A stretch of 8,044 nucleotides of DNA from CG2-30-40-21 sp043806395 (lineage in GTDB: Bacteria > UBA9089 > CG2-30-40-21). Positions 6,923 through 8,044 of this stretch are shown piece by piece; positions within the stretch are counted from its first letter, which is position 1; each line of letters opens with the position of its first letter. The DNA lies in assembly GCA_043806395.1 (NCBI GenBank), contig JAZDHC010000135.1, positions 1 through 8,044 of the forward strand. Direction: 5' to 3'. The notes beneath the pieces are model-generated. The model was not told where the DNA came from and searched no databases. It worked only from the letters and a program-made list of their open reading frames with translations. A program made the translations under genes and the position numbers.

Positions 6923-7200
6923 GGTATCAATACCATTAAAGGTTACCGCATTTACATTTGTAGCTCTCCCACACCCACCAACGCAATCCCCTTATTAACA
7001 TAAACCGTCTCCATATAAGTCCCTGCCGAAACCGAAACCTTCCCCCCAGCAGGGCAAGCATCCACCCCCGCCTGAATAGTAGCATAATTGCCCACAGAGC
7101 TTCCTGCGGCATTATATACCGATACCCCAGCCACTGCCAGGCCATTCCATCCAACAACCAGACCCATCAAAACCCCAACAATCCCCAAGAATCTCTTCAT
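6923..7200 (-). pseudogene. Frameshifted parallel beta-helix surface protein, cassette copy 3
   Basis: The ATG at 7198-7200 follows an AAAGGAG site (7211-7217). The frame encodes a signal peptide ending 'LAVA' (21-24), then 'NYATIQAGVDACPAGGKVSV' and 'SAGTYMETVYVNKGIALVGV'. It ends after GELQM at the TAA 6952-6954, giving 82 residues. Past the stop, another frame reads 'ATNVNAVTFNGIDTT', which looks like a further beta-helix strand, so a small indel plus a probable deletion separates the two. The core 6976-7154 matches copy 1 at 176 of 179 bases. Downstream lies the RelE/Phd module and upstream the MazF module. Confidence 0.65.
6939..6957. repeat. 19-bp boundary repeat at the 3' end of cassette copy 3
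   Basis: AAGGTTACCGCATTTACAT occurs here and, identically, at 7841-7859. In both places it is the last shared sequence before unrelated toxin-antitoxin modules begin on the lower-coordinate side. Confidence 0.7.
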
Positions 7201-7308
7201 AATTTCAAGTCTCCTTTTTTTGCTTCTACTCGATGTTCAAGTTCTATCTTTTCACAAAATATTCATTGGTTCAATTAGTTTTTTAAGCAGTGTGTTGATT
7301 TGAGCAAA

Positions 7309-7602
7309 CTACTCTTTTTTAATAAGTCCAAATCTTTTGACTATGATTGACTGCTTAAGGGTATATATTTTATCTATTCGTATCATACTCTCATAGAGAA
7401 GTGTACCTTCCTCCATATCTTTATGGGATATCATAATGGAATAATCTCTTCTTTCAACATTTGATGTTATAGCTACAACAACTATATCTTCCATCAGACT
7501 GTTATAATGATTATTAGATACAACTACTACTGGTCTCTTTTTCTGTGAACTTAAATCTGTATATGGGATAGGAATAAGCAATATTTCTCTTTGTTTATAC
7601 AT
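7309..7602 (-). CDS. MazF/PemK-family endoribonuclease toxin
   Basis: This 97-residue protein, counted from the ATG 7600-7602, is of the MazF/PemK type, typically a ribosome-independent mRNA interferase. Seen: 'QREILLIPIPYTDLSSQKKR' (4-23) with P24, a strand 'VVVVSN', 'DIVVVAITSN' (39-48), and 'LYESMIRIDKIYTL' (69-82). R23 and T46 occupy the positions of the MazF active-site arginine and threonine. The ATG at 7600-7602 overlaps the antitoxin stop by eight bases (ATGTATAA) and has AAGGTG about seven bases upstream. Earlier starts at 7618-7620 (ATG) and 7621-7623 (TTG) lack a ribosome site and would add residues not seen in the family. The module is intact and lies between cassette copies 3 and 4. 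Confidence 0.88.
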   Translation of the reverse strand: MYKQREILLIPIPYTDLSSQKKRPVVVVSNNHYNSLMEDIVVVAITSNVERRDYSIMISHKDMEEGTLLYESMIRIDKIYTLKQSIIVKRFGLIKKE

Positions 7603-7807
7603 TGTTCCACACCTTATCATCAATAGGGTTGTTCCAAAAATCTAAACTGCTCTCTGATGATTTAAGCAAGTCAGAAATATCGTCTCTTTTATGAAGCAAA
7701 ATGATTACTTCTACAGGAGTTCCTTTAGGTATTGGCAATTCAGGGATAACAACTCTGCCCTCATCCATTATTTCTGAATAATATTTATATGCATATTGAG
7801 TAGACAT
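7595..7807 (-). CDS. Small antitoxin partner of the MazF-type toxin
   Basis: This 70-residue protein is encoded immediately before the MazF-type toxin and overlaps it by eight bases, the usual antitoxin position. The N-terminal half ('VVIPELPIPKGTPVEVIILL', 19-38) could form a small AbrB/MazE-like or related beta fold. The acidic C-terminal tail ('SSLDFWNNPIDDKVWNNV', 53-70) resembles the unstructured toxin-binding tails of MazF-associated antitoxins. The exact antitoxin family is uncertain; position is the main argument. The ATG at 7805-7807 has AAGGAGG (7818-7824) ten bases upstream. Confidence 0.75.
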   Translation of the reverse strand: MSTQYAYKYYSEIMDEGRVVIPELPIPKGTPVEVIILLHKRDDISDLLKSSESSLDFWNNPIDDKVWNNV

Positions 7808-7840
7808 TATTAACCTTCCTCCTTAATTTGACTTGAGTCC

Positions 7841-7859
7841 AAGGTTACCGCATTTACAT
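7841..7859. repeat. 19-bp boundary repeat at the 3' end of cassette copy 4
   Basis: Identical to 6939-6957 (AAGGTTACCGCATTTACAT). The MazF-type antitoxin start codon lies 33 bases beyond it, so it marks the edge between cassette and toxin-antitoxin module. Confidence 0.7.
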
Positions 7860-7904
7860 CCGTAATCCCCCACACCCACCAAAGCAATCCCCTTATTAAC
7901 ATAA
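7841..7904 (-). pseudogene. Remnant of beta-helix cassette copy 4, cut by a MITE-like element
   Basis: On the minus strand this 64-bp piece carries the end of the cassette (NKGIALVGVGDYG in frame), matching copies 1 and 3. Homology stops at 7904, where the GGGCAC end of the next element begins, so the signal-peptide half lies beyond the window or is lost. After a run of five G's the beta-helix-like continuation 'ITDVNAVTLD' is one base out of frame. The lower end is the 19-bp repeat also present in copy 3, followed directly by the MazF module's leader. Confidence 0.65.
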
Positions 7905-8044
7905 GGGCACCTCTAAAAACTCACTGAAGCCACGCTGGCGGCGTTGCAAAGCTGCTCAAAATGCTCATTTACCACATGTAAACTGCGCTTTTTCGCATCT
8001 TTGCGCCTTGCCATCATGACTTGATTGAGCTTTTAGAGATGCCC
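7905..8044. mobile_element. 140-bp MITE-like element with ~25-bp terminal inverted repeats
   Basis: The left end GGGCACCTCTAAAAACTCA and the reverse complement of the right end, GGGCATCTCTAAAAGCTCA, align over 25 positions with 4 mismatches. The interior has no gene and is visibly richer in G+C than most of the window (for example CACGCTGGCGGCGTTGC near 7930). The element is inserted in cassette copy 4 at 'TTAACATAA'. The far flank is outside the window, so a target duplication cannot be tested. The ends recall IS5-like nonautonomous elements; that assignment is from memory and tentative. Confidence 0.7.

Noticed and set aside
4668..7904. Integron cassette array
   Set aside because: No integrase gene and no attC-like palindromes are visible; the repeated unit is coding sequence with a signal peptide.

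Overview
The window reads as a fragment of an uncultivated, probably Gram-negative bacterium. Genes start at ATG behind clear Shine-Dalgarno sequences. Signal-peptide-bearing parallel beta-helix surface-protein fragments and a C-terminal 'YPNP...GIYVY' (FlgD-like/type A sorting) domain are typical of secreted proteins in Bacteroidota-like and several candidate-phylum genomes. I cannot name the phylum. Every gene lies on the minus strand, so reading in transcription order means going from high to low coordinates. Both window ends fall in repeat elements, as expected of a metagenomic contig broken at repeats.

Region 1 (1-240) is a 234-bp imperfect inverted repeat with 'GCAGAGACGCAGAG' arms and a 9-bp tandem repeat in its right half. 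Region 2 (287-640) is the C-terminal sorting/Ig-like domain of a large secreted protein whose body is missing. Region 3 (616-4424) is a two-gene restriction-modification operon. A 794-residue protein with an N-terminal PD-(D/E)XK nuclease and an N6-adenine methyltransferase overlaps by 10 bp a 477-residue specificity subunit with two target-recognition halves. No helicase-type HsdR is present, so the architecture resembles BcgI-like Type IIB systems more than a classical Type I system. A 153-bp inverted-repeat element (4515-4667) lies just upstream, and its end supplies the -35 box of the best promoter for the operon.

Region 4 (about 4668-7904) is the most unusual part. Four same-orientation copies of one short cassette (ribosome binding site, signal peptide, first turn of a beta-helix domain) alternate with unrelated accessory modules. 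The order is copy 1, Rpn-family nuclease, copy 2, RelE/Phd toxin-antitoxin, copy 3, MazF-type toxin-antitoxin, copy 4. Copies 1 and 3 differ at only 3 of 179 core positions, yet every copy is cut off or frameshifted just after the first beta-helix repeat. Region 5 (7905-8044) is a 140-bp MITE-like element with imperfect 25-bp terminal inverted repeats that interrupts copy 4.

Taken together this is an accessory island of restriction-modification, Rpn and toxin-antitoxin genes. Repeated surface-protein leader cassettes punctuate it and could act as homology for recombination. That role is an inference; the repeat layout itself is directly visible.
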